From positions 620,001 to 684,000 of the forward strand of contig NZ_CP047226.1 in assembly GCF_009867135.1 (NCBI RefSeq): a DNA stretch of 64,000 bases, in the 5' to 3' direction. The notes beneath the pieces were generated by a model. It ran no database searches. It was given only the letters and a program-made list of their open reading frames with translations, and was not told the origin of the DNA. Source of the DNA: Moraxella osloensis (GTDB lineage Bacteria > Pseudomonadota > Gammaproteobacteria > Pseudomonadales > Moraxellaceae). Below, one piece after another: positions 27,356-36,732 of this stretch (positions within the stretch are counted from its first letter, which is position 1; each line of letters opens with the position of its first letter). The position numbers and the translations under genes are program-made.

Positions 27356-30082
27356 TCATTCGTTCAGTGGTTTATTGTTATTTAATTGAGCGTAATTGAT
27401 ATTGTTACCTGTCGTGGGCATCGGCACGGATGCTTGTTCCTCAGGGCGTTTTTGAGTAACCGCTTGCGGGGGTTTACTGTCGTCACTGGTGATTTCATTG
27501 CCCTTGCTATCGACGCGTCTAGTCCCATTGTCAGTGAGCTCAATGGTTTCTTGCTCTTGTTTTTTGGATTTGGCGCGATTATTCACTGATACCCATTCCA
27601 CAGGCTGACCTTTGAGCATTTTAGAGGTGAAATCCAACCAAATGGGTAACGCCGCCACGCCACCAAATTCTTTTTTACCCATACCGATAGGTTGGTCAAA
27701 ACCGACCCAAACTGTCGTCACCATTCTAGGGTGGATACCAGCAAACCACGCATCTTTGGCATCATTGGTAGTACCTGTCTTGCCACCTAAATCTGAGCGA
27801 CCTAATGCCCGCGCCTTAACCGCGGTACCGCGCTGGATGACATCACGTAAGATATTCGCCATTTGGAATGCCACGTTAGAAGAAATAATACGCGGTGCTT
27901 GCTGCGCTGGCATATACTGAATAGGCATGGGTTTTAGCTTATCAGTGTCGGGACCTGCATCATATAACTGCGCTTCAAGCGACGCTTGGCGTGCTAGCAT
28001 TTGCTGAGTGCTGGCTTCTAATGCCGCTTCTTCTTCGCTGAGCTTTTTGTTATCTTGTTTGTCTAAACTGTCTTGTTCTTTGGTTTTAGCCAGTGGGTTT
28101 GCGTTGAATAAATCCGATTTTTCAGTCGCTTTATCGCCCGCTTCAGCATCGCCACTCTGACTATTTAACAAGGCAGCGCGTTGTTCTTGGAAGGCGGTTA
28201 GGTTGTCTTCATTGGTTTGCTGTAAATCATTGTTAAAGCATACCGCACAGGCTTGTTTTGGGTTAGCTTGGTACTGCAGCTTACCGCTGTAGTCAAAAAT
28301 CTGCTGAATAAAATAAGGTTGAATACGGTGACCGCCGTTGGCAAAGGTCGCATAGCCCGTCGCCATCTGTAATGGGGTTGCTTCACCAGAACCGAGTGCC
28401 AATGATAACGTGTTTGGCATGCGTTCTTTTTCCAACCCAAACTCATTGAGTAGCTCACGCGTATCAGAGATACCCGCTGAACGTAGTACCCGAATCGATA
28501 CTAGGTTACGTGATAGGTATAAACCTTTACGCAGTGGAATCATCCCCAAATTGCGACCGTCTGAGTTTTTGGGTTTCCATGAACCGACGGTCAACGGATC
28601 ATCAGATATCATGGTATCTGGGCTAAAGCCTTTTTCTAGGGCAGTGGTGTAGACTAATGGTTTGATGGTTGAGCCTGGTTGGCGATAACCTTGAATCGCG
28701 CGGTTAAATTTACTTTTATTAAAATCAAAGCCACCAACGACCGCAACTAACGCGCCAGTTTCTGGATTGACAGATACTAGGCTGCCTTCAACGGCTGGAA
28801 TTTGCACCAAGCTCCAGCTGGTGTTGTCAGCATTTGATGTGACATACACAATATCATGCAGATTGACGATGTTGTTGGAAATAAATGCTGAGTTTGGATT
28901 GCGATAGTGCAGTGTCGCCCAGCGCATGTTTGACCAAGGCACTTTAATCTGAGTACCGTCTTTCATGACCGCATCAAAGCCATTGCCAGGATAGACTTTG
29001 GTGACTTCAACCGGATAAAAAGAATGGATAACCGGGAAATTGGCAAGCTTGCCAAGTTTTTCTTTATCTTTTGTATTAGCAGGGGCGCCGCGCCAACCGT
29101 GGCGGCGATCATACGCAAATAAACCGCGTTTAATGGCGTTTTCTGCAATTTCTTGTGCTTCACTATTAATGGTAAGCTTCACACGCCAGCCCGAATTGAT
29201 GACCGCTTCGCCATATTGTTCTACCAATGAGGCACGGGTCATTTCCGCCAAATACGGTAAGTTTTTATCAAGCTTTGCTTGGTATAGGCGCAGTCCAATG
29301 GGTGCGGCAACTGCTTCGTCGTGTTGCGCTTGGCTAATTGCACCATTCTTAAGCATCTGACCCAAAATCCAGTTGCGTCGCTCTAACGCGCGCTCAGGGT
29401 TGGCAACAGGATTATATTTGGATGGCGCTTTTGGCAGACCGGCAATCATTGCCATTTCTGCAATGGTTAGGTTATTTAATGATTTACTATAGTATTGCTT
29501 AGCGGCGGCTTTAATCCCATACGCACCTTGACCCAAATAGATTTTATTCACATATAAGGTCATGATGTCTTGTTTGGACAGCTTTTCTTCAATTTTACGG
29601 GCTAAAAATAACTCCGTTAATTTACGATTAAGGGTACGTTCGGAGGATAAAAAATAATTTTTGGCCACCTGCTGGGTAATCGTTGACCCCCCTGTCTGGC
29701 TATCCTCGCTCACCGCTTCGGTCAGTGCGCGCCCAATGCCCTTAATACTGATACCGCTGTGCTGAAAAAATGACGAATCTTCGGCCGCTAAAAAAGCATT
29801 CACCATATTTTTGGGAATTTGCTCATAACTCACTGGCAAAGACATATCATTACCGTATTGACCAATTAATTGGTTATCCTCGGTATAGATTTGTAGTGGC
29901 ATTGACAGCTTGGCTTTTTTAAGGTCATCTAAGCTTGGCAGGCTAGGTGATATATACATCGCCATACCGTAAAAACCGATGGGGAAAGCTAATACCAAAA
30001 TAAAAAGAAACGCTAAAATTGCAACCAAGAGATTGAGTAAAAATTTCATCCAAGTAAAGGTAGCAGCAGTCGACTGGGTCAT
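27356..30082 (-). CDS. mrcA: penicillin-binding protein 1A (class A, bifunctional)
   Basis: A 908-residue inner-membrane peptidoglycan synthase. There is one N-terminal membrane segment (about residues 12-35). The GT51 glycosyltransferase domain has FLAAEDSSFFQHSGI with the catalytic Glu, and GGSTITQQVAKN. A PBP1A-type insert precedes the transpeptidase domain, which has SxxK in QPGSTIKPL and KTGTT. A Gln/Ala/Asp-rich insertion (about residues 625-715) and a hydrophilic Asn-rich tail are extra to the core. Divergent orientation from pilM is conserved in pseudomonads and moraxellads, but an IS630 element now lies between them. A TATAAT with TTCACA upstream (minus strand, 30145-30115, 19-bp spacer) is a possible promoter left intact. 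Confidence 0.95.
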   Translation of the reverse strand: MTQSTAATFTWMKFLLNLLVAILAFLFILVLAFPIGFYGMAMYISPSLPSLDDLKKAKLSMPLQIYTEDNQLIGQYGNDMSLPVSYEQIPKNMVNAFLAAEDSSFFQHSGISIKGIGRALTEAVSEDSQTGGSTITQQVAKNYFLSSERTLNRKLTELFLARKIEEKLSKQDIMTLYVNKIYLGQGAYGIKAAAKQYYSKSLNNLTIAEMAMIAGLPKAPSKYNPVANPERALERRNWILGQMLKNGAISQAQHDEAVAAPIGLRLYQAKLDKNLPYLAEMTRASLVEQYGEAVINSGWRVKLTINSEAQEIAENAIKRGLFAYDRRHGWRGAPANTKDKEKLGKLANFPVIHSFYPVEVTKVYPGNGFDAVMKDGTQIKVPWSNMRWATLHYRNPNSAFISNNIVNLHDIVYVTSNADNTSWSLVQIPAVEGSLVSVNPETGALVAVVGGFDFNKSKFNRAIQGYRQPGSTIKPLVYTTALEKGFSPDTMISDDPLTVGSWKPKNSDGRNLGMIPLRKGLYLSRNLVSIRVLRSAGISDTRELLNEFGLEKERMPNTLSLALGSGEATPLQMATGYATFANGGHRIQPYFIQQIFDYSGKLQYQANPKQACAVCFNNDLQQTNEDNLTAFQEQRAALLNSQSGDAEAGDKATEKSDLFNANPLAKTKEQDSLDKQDNKKLSEEEAALEASTQQMLARQASLEAQLYDAGPDTDKLKPMPIQYMPAQQAPRIISSNVAFQMANILRDVIQRGTAVKARALGRSDLGGKTGTTNDAKDAWFAGIHPRMVTTVWVGFDQPIGMGKKEFGGVAALPIWLDFTSKMLKGQPVEWVSVNNRAKSKKQEQETIELTDNGTRRVDSKGNEITSDDSKPPQAVTQKRPEEQASVPMPTTGNNINYAQLNNNKPLNE

Positions 30083-30239
30083 AAAGTCATTAGCTCAAAG
30101 CAAAATAAAGCCCCATTATACCTAAAAAAATTTGAGTTCTGTGAAAAATCTATTTTGCTTTTATATTGTTTTTAAACCAGCTAATAAATTAGTCCTAACT
30201 AAAGGTTGAGTCTCTAAAGTTTCTATAGTAAAACCTAAA

Positions 30240-30740
30240 TTAAACTGAACAGTATTTAACACAATCATGAAGCGAATCGAAGTCATTAATCGAGAGTTTT
30301 ACCTTTTGCTTAACCACTGCCCACTTATTCTCCACAGGATTTAACTCAGGAGAATAAGGTGGTAAGTACAGTAACGTTAAGTTGTATTTTTCGGCAATCT
30401 GTTTTAAATCACCACCCCGATGAAAGCGCGCATTATCCATGATTAAAAAACGCTGTGGGTAGCTGTCGAGTTCATCTTTAGGCAAAGATTGACCAAGCGT
30501 GTGAAGCCAATTTTCTACCGTATCACGCTTACACCCACCTTCAAAGGTCACAGGTGCAATCAGTTTAAATTCAGCCATACTCATTGCACCAATAAGATTT
30601 AAGCGTTTGCCTTTATTGGCATCCATTTTAGCATAGCAAGGTGTGCCAACCGGTGACCAGCTACGATGATAGCTTTGTCTTTGGTAAAAGCCTGTTTCAT
30701 CCATAAATAGGATGTTGGTCAGACCAAACCAAAAAGCCAT
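30240..30740 (-). CDS. IS630 family transposase, catalytic part (OrfB)
   Basis: A 166-residue DDE domain. The catalytic acids are in FMDETGF, FLIMDNARFH and NPVENKWA (DDE type), with the LPPYSPELNP motif between the last two. The true protein is probably made by -1 frameshifting from the upstream frame at the A7 run complementary to 30805-30811, which joins the frames as KKKTFTYKESD. The reading frame is open upstream of the ATG as far as that site, and this supports one fused product. The stop codon lies inside the left terminal repeat. All catalytic residues are present, so the element may be active. Confidence 0.9.
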   Translation of the reverse strand: MAFWFGLTNILFMDETGFYQRQSYHRSWSPVGTPCYAKMDANKGKRLNLIGAMSMAEFKLIAPVTFEGGCKRDTVENWLHTLGQSLPKDELDSYPQRFLIMDNARFHRGGDLKQIAEKYNLTLLYLPPYSPELNPVENKWAVVKQKVKLSINDFDSLHDCVKYCSV

Positions 30741-30772
30741 GATAGCTAAACATACGCTAAAACCTTGCTGTT

Positions 30773-31153
30773 TTACGGGGTCTGATTCTTTGTAGGTGAA
30801 GGTCTTTTTTTAAATGTCCAGTTGATACGATGTAGGGTATCGACAAACGCATTGTAGGATATACTGACATCGGGATGGTCTTTTAAATATTGTTCCCGTA
30901 GCTGTTTAGCGGTGTCAAATTGTTTAGCTTTGACATATCGTTCAAAACTATCAAGGTCAGTTATGATGTGTTTTACACCCGTTGGTTGTGCTTTCTTAGG
31001 TTCGGTATTGCCTTGGTCCTGGTACAAGGCTATCCAACTGTTAAGCGTGTTGCGACAGATGCCGAATATTCTAGCTGTTTTGCTTTTGTTATTTGTTTCT
31101 TGCCAGTAGGCTATGGTGCGTTTGCGTAAGTCTTGGTCGTATAGGTTTGGCAT
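30773..31153 (-). CDS. IS630 family transposase, DNA-binding part (OrfA)
   Basis: A 126-residue helix-turn-helix part. MPNLYDQDLRKRTIAYW and the SKTARIFGICRNTLNSW helix-turn-helix lie at residues about 1-45, followed by a second HTH-like region (FDTAKQLREQYLKDHPDVSISYNAF). It ends in INWTFKKRPSPTKNQTP. Seven A residues in the coding strand (complement of 30805-30811), within TTTAAAAAAAG, form a typical slippery site. Without a shift, this frame stops shortly before the DDE part. Confidence 0.9.
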   Translation of the reverse strand: MPNLYDQDLRKRTIAYWQETNNKSKTARIFGICRNTLNSWIALYQDQGNTEPKKAQPTGVKHIITDLDSFERYVKAKQFDTAKQLREQYLKDHPDVSISYNAFVDTLHRINWTFKKRPSPTKNQTP

Positions 31154-31265
31154 GGTGCTATCTATGAAAGTTTAAGTTGTGTTCATTATAATACAGGATT
31201 TACTATAAAGTATTGTAGCGTAGTAAAAATCACGTTACCGAACTTAGTATACAAGGAACAAACTT

Positions 31266-32318
31266 GTGAGGTTATTTACAAAAAACAACAAGCAAGTCGT
31301 TGGGGTAGATATCACCACCACTGCGATAAAAATGGTTGAAATAACACGGCAGCAAGGTCTATTTCATTTAAGAAATTACGGCATTGAACCGTTACCCCGC
31401 GGTGCAGTTGTGGATAAAAATATTGTAGATATTGACGCGGTCAGTGACGCCCTCGCAAGATTATCCCGCGGTAGCAGTTTTTCTAGTAAACATATCGCGA
31501 CAGCCGTATCAGGGTCTTCGGTTATTAGCAAAATTATTGAGATGGAAACGGATCTCACAGAGCTTGAAAGAGAATCTCGTATCCGTCTAGATGCTGACCA
31601 ATATATTCCCTATCCTTTATCAGAAGTTAATTTAGATTTTGAAGTGATAGGTCCTTCAGCCACGCCTGATATGTGTAAGGTATTGTTAGTTGCCTCTCGC
31701 ACTGAAAACGTCGACCAGCGTGTCGATGTGGGTGCTTTGGCGGGACTGGAAACTAAAATTGTGGATGTAGAGGCTTACGCAGTTGAACGCGCCTTTCAAT
31801 TGATAGTCGATAGCTTGCCAGGTCAACCTGAGCATGTAGCCCTCATTGATATCGGGCACAGCCAAACCACACTTTATATTGCAAAAGACGGGGAGTTTGT
31901 ATACAGCCGAGAGCAGCTTTTTGGTGGCGCCCAGTTAACTGAAAGTATTCAAAGTCGTTATGGTTTAACGTTCGAGGAGGCGATGATTAATAAGCGCACC
32001 TTGTCATTGCCAGATGATTACTATACGGATGTATTAATGCCATTTCTAGATGCCATTGTGCAGCAAATCACCCGCTCGCTGCAGTTTTATTTTTCATCAA
32101 GCCAAAATAGCCAAGTAGACTATATTTTGTTGGGTGGGGGTAGTGCCAGCATTGCGGGTCTAGCAAGCATGGTTGAACAAAAACTTGGTACGCGCGCAGG
32201 TATTGCCAATGCATTTTCAAATATGACGATTAATAACCATATCAACACTGAATTACTGATTATGGATGCGCCAAGCTTAATAGCAGCTTGTGGCTTGGCG
32301 TTACGGAGTTTTGATTAA
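31266..32318 (+). CDS. pilM: type IV pilus biogenesis protein PilM
   Basis: A 350-residue actin/FtsA-like cytoplasmic ATPase of the pilus alignment complex; it binds the N-terminus of PilN. Nucleotide-site features are VGVDITTTAIKMVEI at the start, LIDIGHSQTTLYI (phosphate 2) and the C-terminal YILLGGGSASIAGL. Translation begins with GTG after AAGGA. The stop overlaps the pilN ATG (TAATG). The upstream region is cut by an IS630 element 60 bp before the start, so the native promoter may be displaced. Confidence 0.95.
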   Translation: MRLFTKNNKQVVGVDITTTAIKMVEITRQQGLFHLRNYGIEPLPRGAVVDKNIVDIDAVSDALARLSRGSSFSSKHIATAVSGSSVISKIIEMETDLTELERESRIRLDADQYIPYPLSEVNLDFEVIGPSATPDMCKVLLVASRTENVDQRVDVGALAGLETKIVDVEAYAVERAFQLIVDSLPGQPEHVALIDIGHSQTTLYIAKDGEFVYSREQLFGGAQLTESIQSRYGLTFEEAMINKRTLSLPDDYYTDVLMPFLDAIVQQITRSLQFYFSSSQNSQVDYILLGGGSASIAGLASMVEQKLGTRAGIANAFSNMTINNHINTELLIMDAPSLIAACGLALRSFD

Positions 32319-32989
32319 TGGCAAAGATTAATTTACTTCCTTGGCGTCAAGAACTTCGTGAACGTAGAAACCGTGAGTTTATGACTTTAGTGGTTGCGGT
32401 ATTGTTTTTATCGTTACTCGGTGCCTTTGCAGCATGGAGTTACTATAAAAATACCCTAGAAAACCAGCAACTTGCTAATGAACGCATCAAACAAGAAAAC
32501 GCTAATTTGGACAAGGCGTTAAAAGAAATCGAAACCCTTGAGCAGCAGCGTGATGATATCATTGCGCGTATGAAAGTGATTCAAGACTTGCAAGGTCGTC
32601 GCCCTGTCCCTGTTCGTATTTGGGACGATATTGCCAGAATTATCCCCGCACAAATGTATTTAACCAGCATGAAGCGTGAAGCTGATACCATCACCTTTAC
32701 CGGTCAAGCCGACAACCCGAATGTGATTTCAACATTTATACGCAGTCTTGATGGAACCCAGTGGTTAGAAAAATCGGCGGTGGTCAGTATACAGCAGCCC
32801 AATGCAGTGGCTTATCAAGCCTCCAAACCCGCACCCGCTGCCGGTAACATCAGCGCTAGCAGTACCAGCGCAACATTACCAGAAGCCAATTACGTGACTT
32901 TTGTGGTAACAACCATGGTTAAGCAAACCGACGTCGCCAGTGCCACCGCTGCAAGTGGCGTTGCAGCAAGTGCGAGTAAGGAGAAATAA
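32318..32989 (+). CDS. pilN: type IV pilus inner-membrane assembly protein PilN
   Basis: A 223-residue bitopic protein. The N-terminal cytoplasmic PilM-binding motif is MAKINLLPWRQELRERR. One membrane segment (about residues 24-45) is followed by a periplasmic coiled coil and a ferredoxin-like domain that pairs with PilO. The last 40 residues are Ala/Ser-rich and look disordered. It overlaps pilM by one base and is followed after 2 bp by pilO. Confidence 0.95.
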   Translation: MAKINLLPWRQELRERRNREFMTLVVAVLFLSLLGAFAAWSYYKNTLENQQLANERIKQENANLDKALKEIETLEQQRDDIIARMKVIQDLQGRRPVPVRIWDDIARIIPAQMYLTSMKREADTITFTGQADNPNVISTFIRSLDGTQWLEKSAVVSIQQPNAVAYQASKPAPAAGNISASSTSATLPEANYVTFVVTTMVKQTDVASATAASGVAASASKEK

Positions 32990-32991
32990 CG

Positions 32992-33753
32992 GTGAAATTA
33001 ACCAATCCGCTAAAAAGACCGAGACTCGTCAAAAAACCTGTTCAAATTACCGCAAAAAAATCGTTTGATGTTAAAGCCTTCGCCGAGAGCTTTAAATCAC
33101 TAGACCAAAACAATTATGGTAGCTGGCCTGTGCCTGTTAAGGTTACCGTCTTGCTATTTATGGTCGCTGTTATCGCCTTTTTAACTTGGTTTTTACCGAT
33201 TAGTACCAAACGTGAGGAAATTGCCGCTGCGGAAGCCGAGCAGCAAACCTTGCTCGATCAATATCGCCAAAAAGAATCCAAAGCACGTCATTTAAAAGAA
33301 TATCAAACGCAAGTATTAAAAATGCAGTCTGATTTTAAAGAACTGCTCAATCAATTACCCAAAGACACCCGTATTTCTGACCTAGTGGATGGGATTAATA
33401 TGGTTGGTGTGGGCAGTAATATTAAATTTCAGGATATCAAAGTTGAACCTGAAGTGTCCCAAGAGTTCTTTATTGAGCAGCCAATTCGTATTGCCGCTTT
33501 AGGAGATTATCACCAATTTGGGTCATTCATTAGTGGTCTTGCTAAATTACCTCGCATTATTACCCTGCATGACTTTGAAGTTGCCAACCCTAGTCCTAGC
33601 CTAGACAAGCTACCAGAAACCAATCTTGTTTTGAACGTTAAAACTTATCGTTCAAAAGAGTTAACTGAAGAAGAATTGAAAAAGGCACAAAAAGATAATC
33701 AAAACAATCCAGCTGGGTCTGACAATAAGGAAGCAAATAATGGCAATAAATAA
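32992..33753 (+). CDS. pilO: type IV pilus inner-membrane assembly protein PilO
   Basis: A 253-residue bitopic partner of PilN. A cytoplasmic N-terminus of about 50 residues is followed by a membrane segment (about residues 52-70), a coiled coil and a periplasmic domain with the family segment FFIEQPIRIAALGDYHQFGSF interrupted by no gaps. It starts at GTG and overlaps pilP by 14 bp. The C-terminal tail is Asn/Lys-rich. Confidence 0.94.
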   Translation: MKLTNPLKRPRLVKKPVQITAKKSFDVKAFAESFKSLDQNNYGSWPVPVKVTVLLFMVAVIAFLTWFLPISTKREEIAAAEAEQQTLLDQYRQKESKARHLKEYQTQVLKMQSDFKELLNQLPKDTRISDLVDGINMVGVGSNIKFQDIKVEPEVSQEFFIEQPIRIAALGDYHQFGSFISGLAKLPRIITLHDFEVANPSPSLDKLPETNLVLNVKTYRSKELTEEELKKAQKDNQNNPAGSDNKEANNGNK

Positions 33754-34273
33754 AAAACCGCTCACTATTTGCTTAGCGCTATTAGCCCTCTTATCTGGCT
33801 GTACTGACCGTGTCGGTTTGGCAGAGCAACAAATGCAGGAAATCCGTAACCAGCCCGCGCAACCGGTAAAGCCACCACCGACACCTGAAGTGGTACAAGA
33901 GTTTAATTACAGCGCTTCACAGCTGCGTAGCCCATTTATGCCGCCAAGTTTAATGCTGCAAGCCAATCAAGTACAGCAAATGCAAGGGGTCAGACCGGAT
34001 GTGACCCGACTCAAAGAGCCGCTTGAGCAATTTGAGTTGAATGAGCTTACCTATAAAGGTACGATGGTGTCATCATCTGGCGAGGTATATGGTCTTGTTC
34101 AACGCCCAGATGGGGGCATTGCCAGTGTCAAAGTGGGTAATTATATGGGTAAAAATGATGGGCGTATTGCAGAGATTACGCCAACCCAAATTAACTTAAT
34201 TGAAATCATACCAGACAGTCGTGTCGGCTATGTCGAAAAACCAAACTCAATTGTTGCCGCAGTTAGTCAATAA
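33740..34273 (+). CDS. pilP: type IV pilus assembly lipoprotein PilP
   Basis: A 177-residue lipoprotein. The signal peptide ends in the lipobox LLSGC (Cys at about residue 21). A Pro-rich flexible segment (about 35-55) leads to the beta-sandwich domain, which includes FELNELTYKGTM and ASVKVGNYMGKNDGRI and contacts the secretin PilQ. It overlaps pilO and lies 17 bp before pilQ. Confidence 0.95.
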   Translation: MAINKKPLTICLALLALLSGCTDRVGLAEQQMQEIRNQPAQPVKPPPTPEVVQEFNYSASQLRSPFMPPSLMLQANQVQQMQGVRPDVTRLKEPLEQFELNELTYKGTMVSSSGEVYGLVQRPDGGIASVKVGNYMGKNDGRIAEITPTQINLIEIIPDSRVGYVEKPNSIVAAVSQ

Positions 34274-34290
34274 AACAAAGGGATAACTCA

Positions 34291-36624
34291 ATGAATTTTA
34301 ATGCCTATCCATTTCGAACTTCAACGTCTAAGCTAGCGGTAGCGATGAGTGCGATGTTAGTATCTAGCAGCGTGTTTGCAGCTGATACGATTAGAAATAT
34401 CTCGGTTACCACGCCGAGTGCTATGTTAACAGAGCTCAATATCGACTTTGCTAATAGTGCTGTGACGCCGACGGCTTATGAACTTGCCTCACCCACACGA
34501 CTGGTGTTGGATTTTCCCAATGTGAATAATCAAATTTCATCACGGATGCAAACTTATAACCAAGGCTATGTCAACAATGTCACCACGCTGACCAATGACA
34601 GTATGACACGTATGATTATTGAACTGTCAAATCAAGCGACCTATAGTACGCGTGTGGTCAATAATCGCCTCGTTGTCTCCATGCAGCCGAAGGGAAGCAC
34701 CTCTGCAGTAACCACCGTAGCTACCAATCCAGCAATCGTTACACCGGTGGTGACTAGCCCTGTGGTTGTGAGTCAGCCTGCTGTCGTCGTGACTGAACCT
34801 GCGCCTGTGATTGTCACGCCGCCACCTGTGGTCGTGCAAACGCCACCACCTGTTGCCGTCGTGACCCAAACAACAAAAGCCGCCCCACCCGCCAATACGA
34901 TGGTAGTCAAAGTTAATCCTTTATTAAATCCTGCTGCCGCGGTTGTTCAACAATATAACTATGATGGTCTAGCGGCGATTAATTTTAATGGCACCTCGAA
35001 CGGCGGCGGTAATATTAGCGTTAATTTGGTAAATGACAGCATCCCTGTGGATGTGCAGCGCATGGGTGACGAGTTAGTTATTCGTTTGACAGGCGCCACC
35101 ATTCCAAGTCGTCTACAAAAACAAATGACCGTAGGGAATGGCTTGGTGCGTGATGTTATCGCAACCAACCAAGGACGCAATGGCGTGATTCGCATTGCCA
35201 TGACAGGCGATTATGACTATAAAGCCTTTCAAACAGGTAATCAGCTAAATATCAATATCGATCCCCCCAAACGTCTGCGCGAGCCGACCATTGAAGAACG
35301 TACCTACAGCGGGGCACCTTTATCACTAGAATTTCAAGATGTCAGCGTGCGTACGATTTTAGAAGTGTTGGCACAACATACCAATACCAATATCGTTGCT
35401 AGTGACAGCGTCAGTGGTAATATTACCTTGCGTCTGATTAACGTGCCTTGGGATCAAGCCTTAGATATTATCCTAAAAAGTAAAAATTTGGATAAACGGG
35501 TTAATGGTAATGTAATTTGGGTGGCACCCGCGGCAGAACTTGCCAAGCAAGAATCCGATGAGTTAAAAGCGCAACAAGAGAAAAAAGTATTAGACCCACT
35601 GCGTACCGAATATATTCGACTTAACTATGCCAAAGCAGAAAATGTACGAACATTGATTGAAGCAGGCAGAGCAACATCCGATCGTTCGAGCGGCAATACC
35701 TCACTGTTAACAGACAGAGGTACAGTCACAATCGATACCAGAACCAACACTTTGATTGTTAAAGATACCGCTGAAACCATCAGCAATATCCGTGATTTGA
35801 TTAGTAAAATCGATATCGCCGTCAAACAAGTGATGATTGAAGCCCGCATTGTGAGCGCGACAGACACCTTTAGTAAAGAACTTGGGGTGAAATGGGGTAT
35901 TTTATCGCAAGGCGCGGCAAGTAATCGTAACCTGCTGGTGGGTGGTAATTTAAGTACCATTGATAGCCTTAAGACTTATACCACGGCTACAAATGCCGAT
36001 GGCACTACCTATCCAGTCTATAGCGGTCTCACTGCCGCTAACAACCTCAGTGTCAATCTAGGTGCAGCTAACCCTGCAGGCTCGATTGCCTTTGGCTTGT
36101 TGAGCATTTCAGATTTACTATTAGATTTAGAATTGTCAGCCATGCAAGCGGATAACAAGGGTGAAGTCATCTCCAGTCCAAAAGTGCTAACCGCCGACAA
36201 ACAAACCGCCAAAATCATGTCAGGGACGCAAATCCCTTATCAAGAAGCCTCTGCCAGTGGGGCGACCTCAACGAGCTTTATTGAAGCGGCATTGAGTCTT
36301 GAAGTCACCCCTAATATTACCCCTGAAGGTCGTATTGGCATGGATTTGAGTATTGAAAATGGTTCACCAACCATCATTAATGGCGCGACAGCGGTTTCTA
36401 AAGATTCGATTAAAACCAATGTAGTCGTCGATGATGGTCAAACGGTTGTGCTCGGTGGCGTGTTTAAAAATACCTTAGGTAACGATGTGACTAAAATCCC
36501 TTTCTTAGGAGATTTACCTTATGTTGATCGCTTCTTTAAGCGCACCTCAAAAAGCAATAACAAGCAAGAATTATTGATTTTTGTGACCCCAAAATTGGTG
36601 AATGACACAGGTCGTATCAATTAA
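34291..36624 (+). CDS. pilQ: type IV pilus secretin PilQ
   Basis: A 777-residue outer-membrane secretin through which the pilus emerges. A signal peptide ends near AVSSSVFAADT. Two AMIN-type domains (about 35-130 and 220-320) are separated by a Val/Pro-rich linker (about 138-200). An STN domain with PLSLEFQDVSVRTILEVLAQ, an N1 domain, and the secretin core with the VxPxI signature (LEVTPNITPEGRI) and VVLGGVF follow. Length is typical. It ends the pilMNOPQ operon; aroK follows after about 110 bp. Confidence 0.96.
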   Translation: MNFNAYPFRTSTSKLAVAMSAMLVSSSVFAADTIRNISVTTPSAMLTELNIDFANSAVTPTAYELASPTRLVLDFPNVNNQISSRMQTYNQGYVNNVTTLTNDSMTRMIIELSNQATYSTRVVNNRLVVSMQPKGSTSAVTTVATNPAIVTPVVTSPVVVSQPAVVVTEPAPVIVTPPPVVVQTPPPVAVVTQTTKAAPPANTMVVKVNPLLNPAAAVVQQYNYDGLAAINFNGTSNGGGNISVNLVNDSIPVDVQRMGDELVIRLTGATIPSRLQKQMTVGNGLVRDVIATNQGRNGVIRIAMTGDYDYKAFQTGNQLNINIDPPKRLREPTIEERTYSGAPLSLEFQDVSVRTILEVLAQHTNTNIVASDSVSGNITLRLINVPWDQALDIILKSKNLDKRVNGNVIWVAPAAELAKQESDELKAQQEKKVLDPLRTEYIRLNYAKAENVRTLIEAGRATSDRSSGNTSLLTDRGTVTIDTRTNTLIVKDTAETISNIRDLISKIDIAVKQVMIEARIVSATDTFSKELGVKWGILSQGAASNRNLLVGGNLSTIDSLKTYTTATNADGTTYPVYSGLTAANNLSVNLGAANPAGSIAFGLLSISDLLLDLELSAMQADNKGEVISSPKVLTADKQTAKIMSGTQIPYQEASASGATSTSFIEAALSLEVTPNITPEGRIGMDLSIENGSPTIINGATAVSKDSIKTNVVVDDGQTVVLGGVFKNTLGNDVTKIPFLGDLPYVDRFFKRTSKSNNKQELLIFVTPKLVNDTGRIN

Positions 36625-36732
36625 TTGACCACCCAACAGACGTTTTGTATAACAAAATAGTCTTATAGCGCATTGCCACAAATCACAGTATAATGTTTTC
36701 AATATATTATAGAGTGATTTGTGGTTTTTTTT

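Larger units (their letters stand above)
30226..31205 (-). mobile_element. complete IS630-family insertion sequence, 980 bp
   Basis: The element is bounded by 25-bp imperfect inverted repeats. The left end reads TAGTAAAACCTAAATTAAAC and the right end, on the complement, TAGTAAATCCTGTATTATAA; including the flanking TA, 22 of 27 positions match. TA dinucleotides abut both ends (30224-30225 and 31206-31207), as expected for IS630/Tc1-type insertion. One transposase is encoded in two overlapping phases on the minus strand. It sits between PBP1A and pilM with its right end 60 bp from the pilM start. Confidence 0.92.

Noticed and set aside
31187-31192. TATAAT in the IS630 right end considered as a proven outward promoter for pilM.
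   Set aside because: No acceptable -35 hexamer lies 16-18 bp upstream, so it is mentioned only as a possibility.
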